Source: Hyphomicrobiales bacterium
GTDB taxonomy: Bacteria > Pseudomonadota > Alphaproteobacteria > Rhizobiales > Rhizobiaceae
Length of the DNA stretch: 64,000 nucleotides
NCBI GenBank assembly: GCA_900469625.1
Contig: UBXV01000015.1
Span: 21,221-85,220 of the forward strand
Direction: 5' to 3'
Shown one piece after another: positions 33,319-42,390 of this stretch; position 1 is the first letter of the stretch; every line of letters starts with the position of its first letter. Both the position numbers and the translations under genes were made by a program. The notes under the pieces are model-generated. The model did no database searches. It was not told the origin of the DNA and was given only the letters and a program-made list of their open reading frames with translations.

Positions 33319-34586
33319 AAGAGCACAACTCGTCCGTGCGCACCGAAGTGATCGCCGGCGTTACGACATTCCTGACGATGTCCTACATCATCTTCGTCAA
33401 CCCCGACATTCTGTCGACCACGGGCATGGATAGGGATGCCGTCTTCGTCGCGACCTGTATTGCCGCGGCGCTCGGTTCGGCGGTCATGGCGCTCGTCGCC
33501 AACTGGCCGATCGGCATGGCGCCGGGCATGGGCCTCAACGCCTTCTTCGCCTTTACCGTCGTCGCGGCCCTCGGCTTTACCTGGCAGCAGGCACTGGGCG
33601 CCGTGTTCATCTCCGGCGTGATCTTCCTGATCCTGACCGTGACCGGGGTGCGCAGTTGGCTGATCGCCGGCATTCCGCATTCGCTCAGAAGCGCGATTGC
33701 CACCGGTATCGGCCTGTTTCTCGGCATCATCGCCTTGAAGAATGCCGGTATCGTCGTCGACAATCCGGCAACGCTGGTCGGTCTCGGCGATCTGAAGCAG
33801 ACCGGCCCGCTCTTGGCGATCCTCGGCTTCTTCGTCATTGCAGTGCTCGATTCGCTCAAGGTTCGCGGCTCGATCCTCATCGGCATCCTTGTCGTCACCG
33901 TCCTGTCGATGCTGCTCGGGGTCAGCGAGTTCAAGGGCATCGTCTCGACGCCGCCAAGCATCGCGCCGACCTTCATGCAGCTCGATATCATGGGCGCGCT
34001 GCATGGCGGCCTGATCCACGTGATCCTCGTCTTCGTGCTCGTTGAAGTCTTCGATGCCACGGGAACGCTGATCGGCGTCGCCAAGCGCGCCAAGCTGGTG
34101 GAGGAGGGCAAGCCGAACCGTCTCGGCCGGGCGCTTCTGGCCGACAGCACCGCGATCGTTGCCGGTTCGCTGATCGGCACCAGCAGCACCACGGCCTATG
34201 TCGAAAGCGCCTCGGGCGTTCAGGCGGGCGGCCGCACCGGCCTGACGGCGCTGACAGTCAGCGTGCTCTTCCTGGCAGCCTTGTTCTTCTCGCCGTTGGC
34301 CGCTGCCGTCCCGACTTACGCAACGGCTCCGGCCCTGCTCTATGTCGCCGGCCTGATGATGCGCGAACTGACGGAAGTCGACTGGGACGATCTGACGGAA
34401 GCGGCTCCGGCGGCGCTGACCGCGCTTGCCATGCCCTTCACCTATTCGATCGCCAACGGCCTTGCCTTCGGCTTCGTGAGCTACGTCGTGCTCAAGGTGT
34501 TTACCGGCAAGTGGAGCGTCATCCATCCGGCGACGCAGCTGGTCGCAGCGCTCTTCGTCATTCGCTTCGCCTTCTTCGCCGAATAG
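33294..34586 (+). CDS. NCS2 purine permease, AzgA/GhxP-type (guanine/hypoxanthine/xanthine)
   Basis: 430 residues from ATG 33294 behind AAGGGAGGAAA. The N-terminus 'MFERLFKLKEHNSSVRTEVIAGVTTFLTMSYIIFVNP' is typical of the AzgA/PbuG branch of purine:proton symporters, as are 'PGMGLNAFFAF' and 'FDATGTLIGVAKRA'. About 12-14 membrane helices. It takes up a purine base through the inner membrane. It stands at the edge of the purine degradation island, which makes guanine, hypoxanthine or xanthine likely. Two hairpins follow it. Confidence 0.88.
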   Translation: MFERLFKLKEHNSSVRTEVIAGVTTFLTMSYIIFVNPDILSTTGMDRDAVFVATCIAAALGSAVMALVANWPIGMAPGMGLNAFFAFTVVAALGFTWQQALGAVFISGVIFLILTVTGVRSWLIAGIPHSLRSAIATGIGLFLGIIALKNAGIVVDNPATLVGLGDLKQTGPLLAILGFFVIAVLDSLKVRGSILIGILVVTVLSMLLGVSEFKGIVSTPPSIAPTFMQLDIMGALHGGLIHVILVFVLVEVFDATGTLIGVAKRAKLVEEGKPNRLGRALLADSTAIVAGSLIGTSSTTAYVESASGVQAGGRTGLTALTVSVLFLAALFFSPLAAAVPTYATAPALLYVAGLMMRELTEVDWDDLTEAAPAALTALAMPFTYSIANGLAFGFVSYVVLKVFTGKWSVIHPATQLVAALFVIRFAFFAE

Positions 34587-34593
34587 CAAAATA

Positions 34594-34618
34594 AGCCGGG
34601 GCAGACGTTGCCCCGGCT
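34594..34618 (+). terminator. First hairpin after the purine permease
   Basis: Perfect 10-base-pair stem AGCCGGGGCA / TGCCCCGGCT with a 5-base loop, 7 bases after the permease stop. No U-tract; a second, stronger terminator follows at 34650. Confidence 0.55.
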
Positions 34619-34649
34619 CCGTAAACCAAGGACTTCCCCCCGCGAAGCT

Positions 34650-34686
34650 GACCGGACCGCAGGCATCCTGCGGCTCCGGTCTTTTT
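34650..34686 (+). terminator. Intrinsic terminator after the purine permease
   Basis: GACCGG / CCGGTC outer and CCGCAGG / CCTGCGG inner stem with loop CAT, followed by TTTTTGTG. A good rho-independent terminator on the plus strand, between the permease and the convergent ferredoxin gene. Confidence 0.85.
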
Positions 34687-34712
34687 GTGTCCGCCGGCGC
34701 GAAAGCCGAAGG

Positions 34713-35033
34713 TCAGTATTGGCCGTCCGGCAGATGCACCACGAGACCGTCGAGCGCCGCCGAAACCGTGATCTGACAGCTGAGGCGGCTGCGCTCGTCC
34801 GGATTGACGACGCACTCGATCATGTCCTGCTCCTGGTAATCGGGCGTCGGCAGCTTTTCGCTCCACGCCGCATCGATGTAACAGTGGCATGTGCCACAGG
34901 CGCAGGAGCCGCCGCATTCGGCTGCGATGGCGTCGATGCCGTTCTGAACGGCGGCCGACATCACCGACTGGCCGATTTCGGCCTCGACCTCGGTCGACTT
35001 CCCCTCGGCATCCACAAATACGATCCTGGGCAT
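34713..35033 (-). CDS. [2Fe-2S] ferredoxin, P450 partner
   Basis: 106 residues from ATG 35033 (GGAG upstream). The cluster ligands are 'ECGGSCACGTCHCY' (C-x5-C-x2-C) and a later 'RLSCQITV' Cys, the adrenodoxin/putidaredoxin-type vertebrate ferredoxin pattern. Such ferredoxins pass electrons to class I bacterial P450s, and the P450 gene lies directly upstream (68 bases). A ferredoxin reductase is not in the window. Confidence 0.9.
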   Translation of the reverse strand: MPRIVFVDAEGKSTEVEAEIGQSVMSAAVQNGIDAIAAECGGSCACGTCHCYIDAAWSEKLPTPDYQEQDMIECVVNPDERSRLSCQITVSAALDGLVVHLPDGQY

Positions 35034-35101
35034 AAATGGTCTCCACTCAAATCTGAAATCGGTCTGATGATGATGGGCGCCCCTGGCGCCATCGTCGTCG
35101 C

Positions 35102-36355
35102 TCAAGCTGGCCTTATGGCGATCTGCAGTCGCTTCGGCCCGCGCACGGAGAGCCCGCGCTTGTATTCAGGCCTCTCGTCGACAAGCGCGATCGTCGGGAA
35201 ACGACGCAACAAGGTGCTGAAGATGATGTCCATATCCAGCCGGGCGAGATGGTTGCCGAGACAGAAGTGCACGCCTCCGCCGAAGGCGAGATGCCTGTTA
35301 GGGCTGCGGCCGATATCGAAGCTGTCGGCATCGTCGAATTGCCTTGGGTCGCGGTTGGCAGAACCATAGAGCACGCCGAACTTTGTGCCGCGCGCGAAGG
35401 TTTGCCCGCCGATCTCGACATCCTCGATGCAATGGCGATGGAAGAACGGCAACGGCGATTCGTAGCGGAACATTTCCTGCACCGCCGTCTGGATCAATGC
35501 CGGATCCTGGCGCAGGCGCAGCATCTGCTCGGGAAAACGCAAGAGTGCATGCATGCCACTGCCCAGCACGTCGATCGTCGAGCCGTGTCCAGCCATCAGG
35601 ATCAGCATGCAGGTCGAGATGAACTCGTCAGCGTTCATCGCTCCGGCGCGTTCTGCCTCGATCAGAACGGAGATCAGGTCGTCTTTCGGACAGCGTTCGC
35701 GCTCGTGCTTCAGGGCTGTGAGGTATTCGTAGAATTCAGTCGTGTTGGTCTCGGCGATGCGCTTGCGTTCATCCGAGCGATCGACGTCGAAGAACTGGAC
35801 GATGTTTTCCGACCAGATGCGCAGCTGGGGACAGTCCTCGTCGGGAACGCCGAGCAATCGGCCGATGATATGCCCGGGAACGTGGGCTGCCAGATCGTCG
35901 ACGAAATCGATCTCGCCGCGATCGGAAAGGCTGTCGATCAGGCTATCGACATAGGCCTGGATCTGGTCGCGCAGCTTGGCGATCATCGCCGGCGTGAACA
36001 GCTTGAACACCTGCCGGCGCAGCCGGTCGTGCACGGCGCCGTCGCTGTCGAGCAGGCTGAACTGCACGAAGCGCGAGTGGTTCGGCATGTCGTGCCAGTT
36101 GCCGGCGCGCTGGATCCGGGCGATCTCTTCAACCGTGGCGAGATCCTCGAGCGAACGGACCATGCGCTTGTCCATCACGATCGCCGAGACGTCCTCGAAG
36201 CGCGAGGCAAGCCAGATGTCGAAATCCGCGAAATAGTGCAGGCCGCCCTTGTCGCGAAGCGCCTTGTAGGTCGGATAGGGATCGCGTGCGAAATCGGGCG
36301 AGAGCGGGGCGAACGTCACCTCCAATTGGTCCGAAGTCGGTAAGTTCACTGTCAT
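35102..36355 (-). CDS. Cytochrome P450 with altered I-helix
   Basis: 417 residues from ATG 36355 (GGGAG upstream). Heme loop 'LAFGGGVHFCLGNHLAR' with Cys near residue 365; ExxR in 'EMFRYESP'. The I-helix oxygen-activation site reads 'LMAGHGSTIDVLG' (residues 255-260 A-G-H-G-S-T); most bacterial P450s have an acid then Thr there (A-G-x-D/E-T), so the acid is Gly and the first alcohol is Ser. The cytosolic class I form fits the ferredoxin downstream. The substrate is unknown. An AraC-type regulator is divergent, and the gene is in the purine island without an obvious link. Confidence 0.92.
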   Translation of the reverse strand: MTVNLPTSDQLEVTFAPLSPDFARDPYPTYKALRDKGGLHYFADFDIWLASRFEDVSAIVMDKRMVRSLEDLATVEEIARIQRAGNWHDMPNHSRFVQFSLLDSDGAVHDRLRRQVFKLFTPAMIAKLRDQIQAYVDSLIDSLSDRGEIDFVDDLAAHVPGHIIGRLLGVPDEDCPQLRIWSENIVQFFDVDRSDERKRIAETNTTEFYEYLTALKHERERCPKDDLISVLIEAERAGAMNADEFISTCMLILMAGHGSTIDVLGSGMHALLRFPEQMLRLRQDPALIQTAVQEMFRYESPLPFFHRHCIEDVEIGGQTFARGTKFGVLYGSANRDPRQFDDADSFDIGRSPNRHLAFGGGVHFCLGNHLARLDMDIIFSTLLRRFPTIALVDERPEYKRGLSVRGPKRLQIAIRPA

Positions 36356-36451
36356 TGGCCGCGCTCCCTGCAAAGCTGCAGAATAGCGTCATCGCCTATC
36401 GCAGGGAAATGCAGCGATCTCGCGAAATGATGGACAAAACTCGCATGCATG

Positions 36452-36464
36452 TGGCATTGTGCCA
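36452..36464. promoter_or_regulatory. Inverted repeat between P450 and AraC genes
   Basis: TGGCA-TTG-TGCCA, perfect 5-base arms, within the 112-base divergent region and very close to the AraC start. Possible operator; short and unproven. Confidence 0.3.
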
Positions 36465-36467
36465 TCT

Positions 36468-37316
36468 ATGCTGGCCGAGCACGAAGAGATCTATTTTCAT
36501 ACACCCGCCCGCCTGGCTGGAGCATTTCCCTACAGGGCGCTGGTGGCCGGGGCGCGCGTCGCGCTGCCCGACGAGCCGCCGATCCGTAAGCGTTTCCACC
36601 AGCACGTGCTCGTTCACACGATTGCCGGCCAGGGTCTGATCGAGGTGCGGGGCCAGCGCTTCATCGCAGAGAAGGGCTTCTCGATCTGGCTGGATACGGC
36701 GCAGGCCTATGAACATCGCTGTTGCCCGGACGCGGCTGAGTGGCGCTACCTCTGGATGGGTATCGATGGCCACGGGCTCGACGACGTCTATGCCTTTCTC
36801 AACGTCCAGCAGCAGCCGTTGTTCGAACCGTCCGACAGCGCGGCGGCGCAGGCGGCGTACCGGTCCGTCATCGAATATCTCGATGATCGCTCGTCTGCGA
36901 CCGATGCGCTCGTCAGTGCAGCCATCGCCGGGCTGATCGCCAATCTGAGCGCGCCGCGATTGGCGGGGGCCGCGACTAACGACGATCCGGCACTGGGCGA
37001 CCGGGTGAGCACGGTTCTGGCGGCCGTTCGCAAGGACCTGGCCCGTGCCTGGACGATCGATGAGCTCGCCGGGCTCGCGCATCTCAGCGCCTCGCAGCTT
37101 TTTCGCCGGTTCAAGGATACGATCGGCACGACGCCGATGGACTGGCTGCGGCACGAACGCATCAACCAGGCGAAACGCCTGTTGGTCGCGCCGGGGGCCA
37201 AGGTTTCGGCTGTGGCCGCCCACTGCGGCTATCCCGACCCCTACCACTTCTCGCGCGACTTCCGCCGCCTGACTGGCTACACGCCGACGAAATTCAGGCG
37301 CGACGGCGGGTACTAG
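36468..37316 (+). CDS. AraC family transcriptional regulator
   Basis: 282 residues from ATG 36468; a GTG at 36459 is an alternative, neither with a clear ribosome site. N-terminal cupin-like sensor ('RFHQHVLVHTIAGQGLIEVRGQRFIAEKG'), then a C-terminal double helix-turn-helix: 'WTIDELAGLAHLSASQLFRRFKDTIG' and 'VSAVAAHCGYPDPYHFSRDFRRLTGYTPTKFR'. Divergent from the P450-ferredoxin pair with a small inverted repeat between, so it most likely controls them in response to the P450 substrate or a related compound. Confidence 0.88.
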   Translation: MLAEHEEIYFHTPARLAGAFPYRALVAGARVALPDEPPIRKRFHQHVLVHTIAGQGLIEVRGQRFIAEKGFSIWLDTAQAYEHRCCPDAAEWRYLWMGIDGHGLDDVYAFLNVQQQPLFEPSDSAAAQAAYRSVIEYLDDRSSATDALVSAAIAGLIANLSAPRLAGAATNDDPALGDRVSTVLAAVRKDLARAWTIDELAGLAHLSASQLFRRFKDTIGTTPMDWLRHERINQAKRLLVAPGAKVSAVAAHCGYPDPYHFSRDFRRLTGYTPTKFRRDGGY

Positions 37317-37385
37317 GCGGGGCTGCGAAAAGATGACGGTCCCCACCCGGCCGAGCGGGTCCGTCCTCCAGTTGCAGGCCTGTCT

Positions 37386-37871
37386 TCAGCGCAGCAGGAA
37401 TGGCTGCTCGAAGAAGTGCTCTTCCAGGTTGACACCTTCGCCGCCACGGTCGACCACCGCAAAGTCCGAGACGTCATCGAGCGGCGTCAGGATGCCGTGC
37501 CAGACATTGCGGGCGATGTTGACGCCTTGGCCGGGTGCCGTGCGGAAGGCGATGGGTTCGCTCGGACCTTCTGTCGTCTCCTCGGATACGACCACCAGAA
37601 ATGGATTGTCTGTCAGGGGAATGAACGCCTGGCTGCCGAGCGGGTGGCGCTCGACCATGGTGAGCGTCAGGGGCAGCGGATAGGGCTCGCCGCGCACGAG
37701 GCTGATCATCGGCCGACCCTTGTCGCCGGCGGTCTCGATCTTGGCAAGGTCGTGATAGCGGGTACATTTTCCGCCGTTGATGGGAAAGCTGTGGGCGTTC
37801 TCTGTCTCGATCACGTCGCCGAATGGTGCGAATGCCTCGCGTGTCAGCGGCTTTATCTCGATCTCCTTCAT
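37386..37871 (-). CDS. allA: Ureidoglycolate lyase (AllA)
   Basis: 161 residues. AllA family features: 'FAPFGDVIETENAHSFPINGGKCTRYHDLA', 'MVERHPLGSQAFIPLTDNPFLVVV', 'PGQGVNIARNVWHGILTPL'. It splits ureidoglycolate into glyoxylate and urea (or ammonia and CO2 in some views). Third gene of the minus-strand operon after puuE and the allantoicase gene, 29 bases after the latter. The glyoxylate formed feeds the gcl operon 13 kb away. Confidence 0.92.
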   Translation of the reverse strand: MKEIEIKPLTREAFAPFGDVIETENAHSFPINGGKCTRYHDLAKIETAGDKGRPMISLVRGEPYPLPLTLTMVERHPLGSQAFIPLTDNPFLVVVSEETTEGPSEPIAFRTAPGQGVNIARNVWHGILTPLDDVSDFAVVDRGGEGVNLEEHFFEQPFLLR

Positions 37872-37900
37872 GTGACGCTCCTCCGTCTGATGTTGGTCGT

Positions 37901-38923
37901 TTAAGGGGTGCCGGCACCTGCAATGCGCCCGAAGACACGCAGCCGGCTGACGCCGCCATCGGGGTAGATGTTGAGACGGACATGGGTGGCAAAACCGATG
38001 TCTTCGATCATCTCGGGGCCAAAATCATGGATGCTGTCGGCGCTCAGCTTCTGGCATGGCAGCGCCTGCCGCCAGAAGAGCGAGGAGGCGGAGACAAGCG
38101 CATCCACCGCGCAATCGCCCGCTCGGAGGTCTGCCGCCTGCACCGAACAGGCGTCAGGGAAATTGCCCTTGAAATGGGCGGTATCGACGACGATGCGCTC
38201 GATCTTCGTGCGCGCCGCCAGCCTGACGATGACCCAGTCGTTGCCCGGCTCGCGCCGGCGCCGCGTTTCCCAGCCGTCGCCCATATTGATCCCGCGACCG
38301 GGGGCGAGCAGCCGTTGATGTCCGTAGTGGCCATTGGAAAAGACGACAATCCGGCCGCCGAGCAAGGATGATGCAAGATCGACGGGCGCCTCGCCGACCC
38401 GCGCCCGGTCGAGCTCGGGCGTGCCATAGACCCTGAGCCGGGCGACGCCGCCGTCGGGATAGATCCGCAGCCTGACATGGCTCCAGTTGCCCTCGGCGAT
38501 GGCGGTAAAGTGGTGGTGGGCGTTCGGGCCGAGCGGGCTCGTGCCCAACAGCTCGGTCCAGACGGTGGTTTCATCAGGGCCATCCGGCGCCAGACAGGCA
38601 TCGATGGCGCAGGCGGTCGGGTAGTTGCCGATGAAATGGGTCGTATCCACATCGAAACCGGCGATCCGGCCGCTCGCGGCAAGGGCGACGATGGCATGGT
38701 CATGGCCGGGGCCGCGTCGACGCCGCGTTTCCCAACCGTCCATCCATTTGCCATGCTCGTCATAAACGCCCGGATGAAAGACGGCCGGACAGTCCTGCAG
38801 CAGCCGCTCGAGCGGGGCGAAGAATTCGTCGGTTGCAAAGACCGGCCTGGCGCCGAGACCGGCGGAAGCAAGATTGATCGTCTTGCGCGCGAATTCAGGA
38901 AGGCTGTCGCCGTCGATCGTCAT
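37901..38923 (-). CDS. alc: Allantoicase
   Basis: 340 residues. Two allantoicase repeats, each with a similar core: 'WETRRRRGPGHDHAIVALAASGRI' near residue 63 and 'WETRRRREPGNDWVIVRLAART' near 235, each followed by 'TTHFIGNYP' or 'TAHFKGNFP'. It hydrolyses allantoate to ureidoglycolate and urea. It starts 8 bases after the puuE stop. The presence of allantoicase shows the urea-forming branch rather than the allantoate amidohydrolase branch. Confidence 0.93.
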   Translation of the reverse strand: MTIDGDSLPEFARKTINLASAGLGARPVFATDEFFAPLERLLQDCPAVFHPGVYDEHGKWMDGWETRRRRGPGHDHAIVALAASGRIAGFDVDTTHFIGNYPTACAIDACLAPDGPDETTVWTELLGTSPLGPNAHHHFTAIAEGNWSHVRLRIYPDGGVARLRVYGTPELDRARVGEAPVDLASSLLGGRIVVFSNGHYGHQRLLAPGRGINMGDGWETRRRREPGNDWVIVRLAARTKIERIVVDTAHFKGNFPDACSVQAADLRAGDCAVDALVSASSLFWRQALPCQKLSADSIHDFGPEMIEDIGFATHVRLNIYPDGGVSRLRVFGRIAGAGTP

Positions 38924-38931
38924 CGCCGCAC

Positions 38932-40347
38932 TCAGCTCGGCAGCATATCTTTGAGGCGCAGAAGCGCAATGCGCTCCACCTGGCGGCAGGCCGTCTCCAG
39001 TTCGCTGTCGCGGTCGTTGCCGATCCGGGTTTCGAAGGCCGCCAGGATGTCATCCTTGCTGCGGCCCCTGACGGCGATGATGAAGGGGAAACCGAATTTG
39101 GCGACATAGGCGCTGTTGAGTTCGGTGAAGCGCGCACGTTCTGCGTCGGTCAGCGCGTCGAGGCCGGCCGAGGCCTGTTCGCTGGTCGAGCTTTCGGTGA
39201 GCCGCTTGGCCTGCGCCAGCTTGCCGGCGAGATCGGGGTGGGCATTGAGCACGCCGAGCCGCTCTTGCGGTGTTGCCTCGCGGAAAACGGACGTGAGTGC
39301 TGCCGCAAGGCCGATCGCTGTGTCGTTGGCGACGGACAATTCGCCGGCAAAGGCACGCTTGGCGATCCATTCGGAATGTTCGAACACCCCGCCGAAGCGG
39401 GCAACGAAATCGGACTCGGACAGCCGCGACGGGCGATCGTCAGAGGCCCTGAACGGATAGGTTTTCGCCCAGTGGCGGGCGATATCGATGCGCCGGGCGA
39501 GCCAGACCTTTTCGTGACCTTTGACATAGTCGATAAAGCGGGCAAGGGCTGCGGCGCGTCCCGGCCGGCCAACGAGACGGCAGTGCAGGCCAATGCTCAG
39601 CATTTTTGGCGCGCCGCCCGCACCTTCCGCGTAGAGCACGTCGAAACTGTCCTTGAGATAGCTGAAGAACTGGTCGCCGCTGTTGAAGCCCTGCGGCGTT
39701 GCAAAGCGCATGTCGTTGGTGTCGAGCGTGTAGGGAATGACCAATTGCTGACGGCCGGCATGTTCATGCCAATAGGGCAGGTCGTCGGCATAGCTGTCGG
39801 AGACATAGTCGAAGCCGCCGGTCTCGGTCACGAGGTCAAGCGTGTTGTCCGAGCAGCGGCCGGTATACCAGCCGCGCGGCGGTTCGCCGGTGACCACCGT
39901 GTGCAGCCGGATCGCTTCGGCGATCTCCGCCCGCTCCTGTTCCGGGCTGAAATCCTTGTGCTCGATCCACTTCAGGCCGTGCGATGCGATCTCCCAGCCG
40001 GCTTCCTGCATGGCTGCTACCTGGCTCGGGGACCGTTTCAGCGCCGTTGCAACGCCATAGACCGTCGCCGGCACGCCCTTTTCCGTGAACATGCGGTGCA
40101 GCCGCCAGAAGCCGGCGCGGGCGCCGTACTCGTAGATCGATTCCATGTTCCAGTGGCGCTGCCCGGGCCAGGCCTGCGCGCCGACGATTTCCGACAGGAA
40201 GGCCTCCGATGCGGCATCGCCGTGCAGCACGCAGTTCTCGCCGCCTTCTTCGTAGTTGATCACGAATTGCACGGCGATCCGCGCCTCATCGGGCCAGACG
40301 GTGGTGGTATCAGGGCCGTGGCCGTGAAGATCGCGGGGGTATCTCAT
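38932..40347 (-). CDS. puuE: Fusion of allantoinase (PuuE) and OHCU decarboxylase (UraD)
   Basis: 471 residues from ATG 40347, chosen because GGAGGA lies nine bases upstream; an upstream ATG 40368 would put that site inside the gene. Residues about 1-300 are a NodB-like deacetylase fold (PuuE, cofactor-light allantoinase): 'NYEEGGENC', 'GWEIASHGLKWIEHKDFSPEQERAEI', 'SIGLHCRLVGRPGR'. Residues about 305-471 are UraD: 'ARFGGVFEHSEWIAKRAF', 'NAHPDLAGKLAQ' with the catalytic His, 'FGFPFIIAVRGRSKDDI'. So one protein makes S-allantoin from OHCU and then opens it to allantoate. Divergent from uraH. Confidence 0.93.
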   Translation of the reverse strand: MRYPRDLHGHGPDTTTVWPDEARIAVQFVINYEEGGENCVLHGDAASEAFLSEIVGAQAWPGQRHWNMESIYEYGARAGFWRLHRMFTEKGVPATVYGVATALKRSPSQVAAMQEAGWEIASHGLKWIEHKDFSPEQERAEIAEAIRLHTVVTGEPPRGWYTGRCSDNTLDLVTETGGFDYVSDSYADDLPYWHEHAGRQQLVIPYTLDTNDMRFATPQGFNSGDQFFSYLKDSFDVLYAEGAGGAPKMLSIGLHCRLVGRPGRAAALARFIDYVKGHEKVWLARRIDIARHWAKTYPFRASDDRPSRLSESDFVARFGGVFEHSEWIAKRAFAGELSVANDTAIGLAAALTSVFREATPQERLGVLNAHPDLAGKLAQAKRLTESSTSEQASAGLDALTDAERARFTELNSAYVAKFGFPFIIAVRGRSKDDILAAFETRIGNDRDSELETACRQVERIALLRLKDMLPS

Positions 40348-40419
40348 AACAAGCAGTCCTCCAGACATTTGTCTCTGCGGCCTGATTCCTAACGGGATTT
40401 TTCCGACGTCATTCCCCCT

Positions 40420-40436
40420 GAAAATTTTGAAAGTCT
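40420..40436 (+). promoter_or_regulatory. Purine-island motif, copy B
   Basis: GAAAATTTTGAAAGTCT, 16 of 17 identical to copy A and 13 of 17 to copy C. It lies in the divergent region between puuE (start 40347) and uraH (start 40519), 82 bases before uraH, in plus orientation. Confidence 0.5.
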
Positions 40437-40518
40437 CGAATGAACCGCCCGCTTCTCAATGCCCTGGCTCACCTCGATACTGCCAACTGGAAAGCTGACT
40501 TCGGGAGGAGCGATACGC

Positions 40519-40890
40519 ATGCAATCTCATGGTGGAAACGACGGCCGTCTGACGACCCATGTGCTGGATACGGCCAGTGGCAAACCGGCCAAGGACCTGC
40601 GCATCGAGCTCTACCGCATCGAAGGCAATCAACAGACGCATCTGCGCTCGGTCCGCACCAACGACGATGGACGCTGCGACCAGCCGCTCTTGAGCGGATC
40701 GCTGATGCAGGCGGGCACCTACGAGCTGCATTTCCATGCCGGCGACTATCTCGGATCGGAAGCGGCGCGCGGTGCCAATCCGTTTCTCGATGTCATCCCC
40801 ATCCGTTTCGGCATAGACGACCAGGCTGCGCACTATCACGTGCCGCTGCTGCTCTCGCCCTATGGCTATTCGACCTATCGCGGGAGCTGA
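40519..40890 (+). CDS. uraH: 5-hydroxyisourate hydrolase (transthyretin-like)
   Basis: 123 residues from ATG 40519 behind GGGAGGAG. Transthyretin-related protein motifs: N-terminal '[24 protein letters not shown]', '[12 protein letters not shown]', and the C-terminal signature tetrapeptide YRGS that separates these enzymes from true transthyretins. No signal peptide, so cytosolic. It converts 5-hydroxyisourate, the product of urate oxidase, into OHCU. First gene of the uraH-xdhABC operon. Confidence 0.93.
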   Translation: MQSHGGNDGRLTTHVLDTASGKPAKDLRIELYRIEGNQQTHLRSVRTNDDGRCDQPLLSGSLMQAGTYELHFHAGDYLGSEAARGANPFLDVIPIRFGIDDQAAHYHVPLLLSPYGYSTYRGS

Positions 40891-40896
40891 TTGCCC

Positions 40897-42378
40897 ATGA
40901 CCATCCAGATCCGCAACACCATCCGTTTCCTGTTGAACCATCGCCTCGTCGAGCTTGCCGACGTGTCGGCGGTCCAGACTTTGCTCGACTTCCTGCGCAT
41001 CGATCGCAACTTGCGTGGCACCAAGGAAGGTTGCGCTGAAGGCGACTGCGGCGCCTGCACCGTACTGGTCGGCCGCCTGCTCGGCGGCGAGCTGAAATAC
41101 GAATCCGTCAATGCCTGCATCCGCTTCGTCGGCTCGCTCGACGGTTGCCACGTGGTGACGGTGGATAGCCTGGCAACGCCGGGCGGCCCGCTGCATCCGG
41201 TTCAGCAGGCGATGGTCCAGACGCATGCCTCGCAATGCGGCTTCTGCACGCCGGGCTTCGTCATGTCGCTCTATGGGCTCTGGATGGAAAACCCCAAGCC
41301 CTCGATCGCCGAAATCGAGAAGGCGCTGCAGGGCAATCTCTGTCGCTGCACCGGCTATGCCGCCATCATTCGCGCCGCAGAAGCGATCTCGACGATCGGC
41401 GATCTCGGCACGGATCCGCTGTTTGCCGAACGCGACCGGATCGCCGGCGAACTCGCGAGCCTTCAGGACGGTCGCCGCGTGGTGATTGGCGAGGGATCGG
41501 AGCTGTTCATGCTACCGGCCTCTGTCGACGACTTTGCCGATGTGCTCGAAGCCAACCCGAAGGCGACCATCGTCGCCGGTTCGACCGATGTCGGTCTCTG
41601 GGTTACAAAGTTCATGCGTGACATTGCGCCGGTCGTGCACCTGACGCATCTCGAAGAGCTGCGCCGCATCACCGTCGACGACAAGGGCGTGACGCTCGGC
41701 GCCGGCGTCAGCTATGCCGAGGCCTTTCCTGTGATCACCGAGCATTTCCCGCAAATGCGCGAGCTCTGGGATCGCATCGGCGGGCAGCAGGTGCGCAACA
41801 TGGGCACCGTCGGCGGCAACATTGCCAATGGCTCGCCGATCGGCGACACGCCGCCCGCACTGATAGCGCTCGGTGCTTCGGTGACGCTGCGCAAGGGTGC
41901 GCGCCGCCGGAGCGTCGCGCTCCAGGATTTCTTCATCGCCTATGGCAAGCAGGATCGCGAGCCCGGCGAATTCGTAGAGGCGGTGCACATCCCCTTCCTC
42001 GAAGCCGACACGCGTTTTGCCGTCTACAAGATCACCAAGCGGCTCGACGAGGATATCACAGCGGTCTGCGGCGCGTTCCGAATGACGTTCGACGGTGCCG
42101 GCCGCGTCGCCGATGCGGTCATCGCCTTCGGCGGCATGGCCGGAACGCCGAAGCGGGCCGACCATGTCGAAGCTGCGCTCAAGGGCGAGGCATGGAGTGA
42201 GGCGACGGTCGATCAGGCGATCACCGCCTTCGACCAGGATTTCACGCCGCTGACCGACTGGCGGGCCTCTGCGGAGTATCGCCAACTGGTGGCGAAGAAC
42301 TTGCTTCGCCGCTTCTATCTGGAAACACAGGCGGCCGGACAGATCCGGCTCGACCGTACCGTCGCCGTTGCTGTCTAG
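40897..42378 (+). CDS. xdhA: Xanthine dehydrogenase small subunit (FeS and FAD)
   Basis: 493 residues from ATG 40897; a TTG at 40891 directly after the uraH stop is an alternative. The first [2Fe-2S] cluster is 'GCAEGDCGACTVLVG' (Cys 46, 51, 54), the second 'QCGFCTPGFVMSL' and 'GNLCRCTGYAAI'. A FAD-binding domain follows: 'ATIVAGSTDVGLWVTK' and 'VRNMGTVGGNIANGSPIGDTPP'. It passes electrons from the molybdenum subunit to NAD. Directly follows uraH. Confidence 0.93.
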   Translation: MTIQIRNTIRFLLNHRLVELADVSAVQTLLDFLRIDRNLRGTKEGCAEGDCGACTVLVGRLLGGELKYESVNACIRFVGSLDGCHVVTVDSLATPGGPLHPVQQAMVQTHASQCGFCTPGFVMSLYGLWMENPKPSIAEIEKALQGNLCRCTGYAAIIRAAEAISTIGDLGTDPLFAERDRIAGELASLQDGRRVVIGEGSELFMLPASVDDFADVLEANPKATIVAGSTDVGLWVTKFMRDIAPVVHLTHLEELRRITVDDKGVTLGAGVSYAEAFPVITEHFPQMRELWDRIGGQQVRNMGTVGGNIANGSPIGDTPPALIALGASVTLRKGARRRSVALQDFFIAYGKQDREPGEFVEAVHIPFLEADTRFAVYKITKRLDEDITAVCGAFRMTFDGAGRVADAVIAFGGMAGTPKRADHVEAALKGEAWSEATVDQAITAFDQDFTPLTDWRASAEYRQLVAKNLLRRFYLETQAAGQIRLDRTVAVAV

Positions 42379-42390
42379 GAGGTGAGACCC

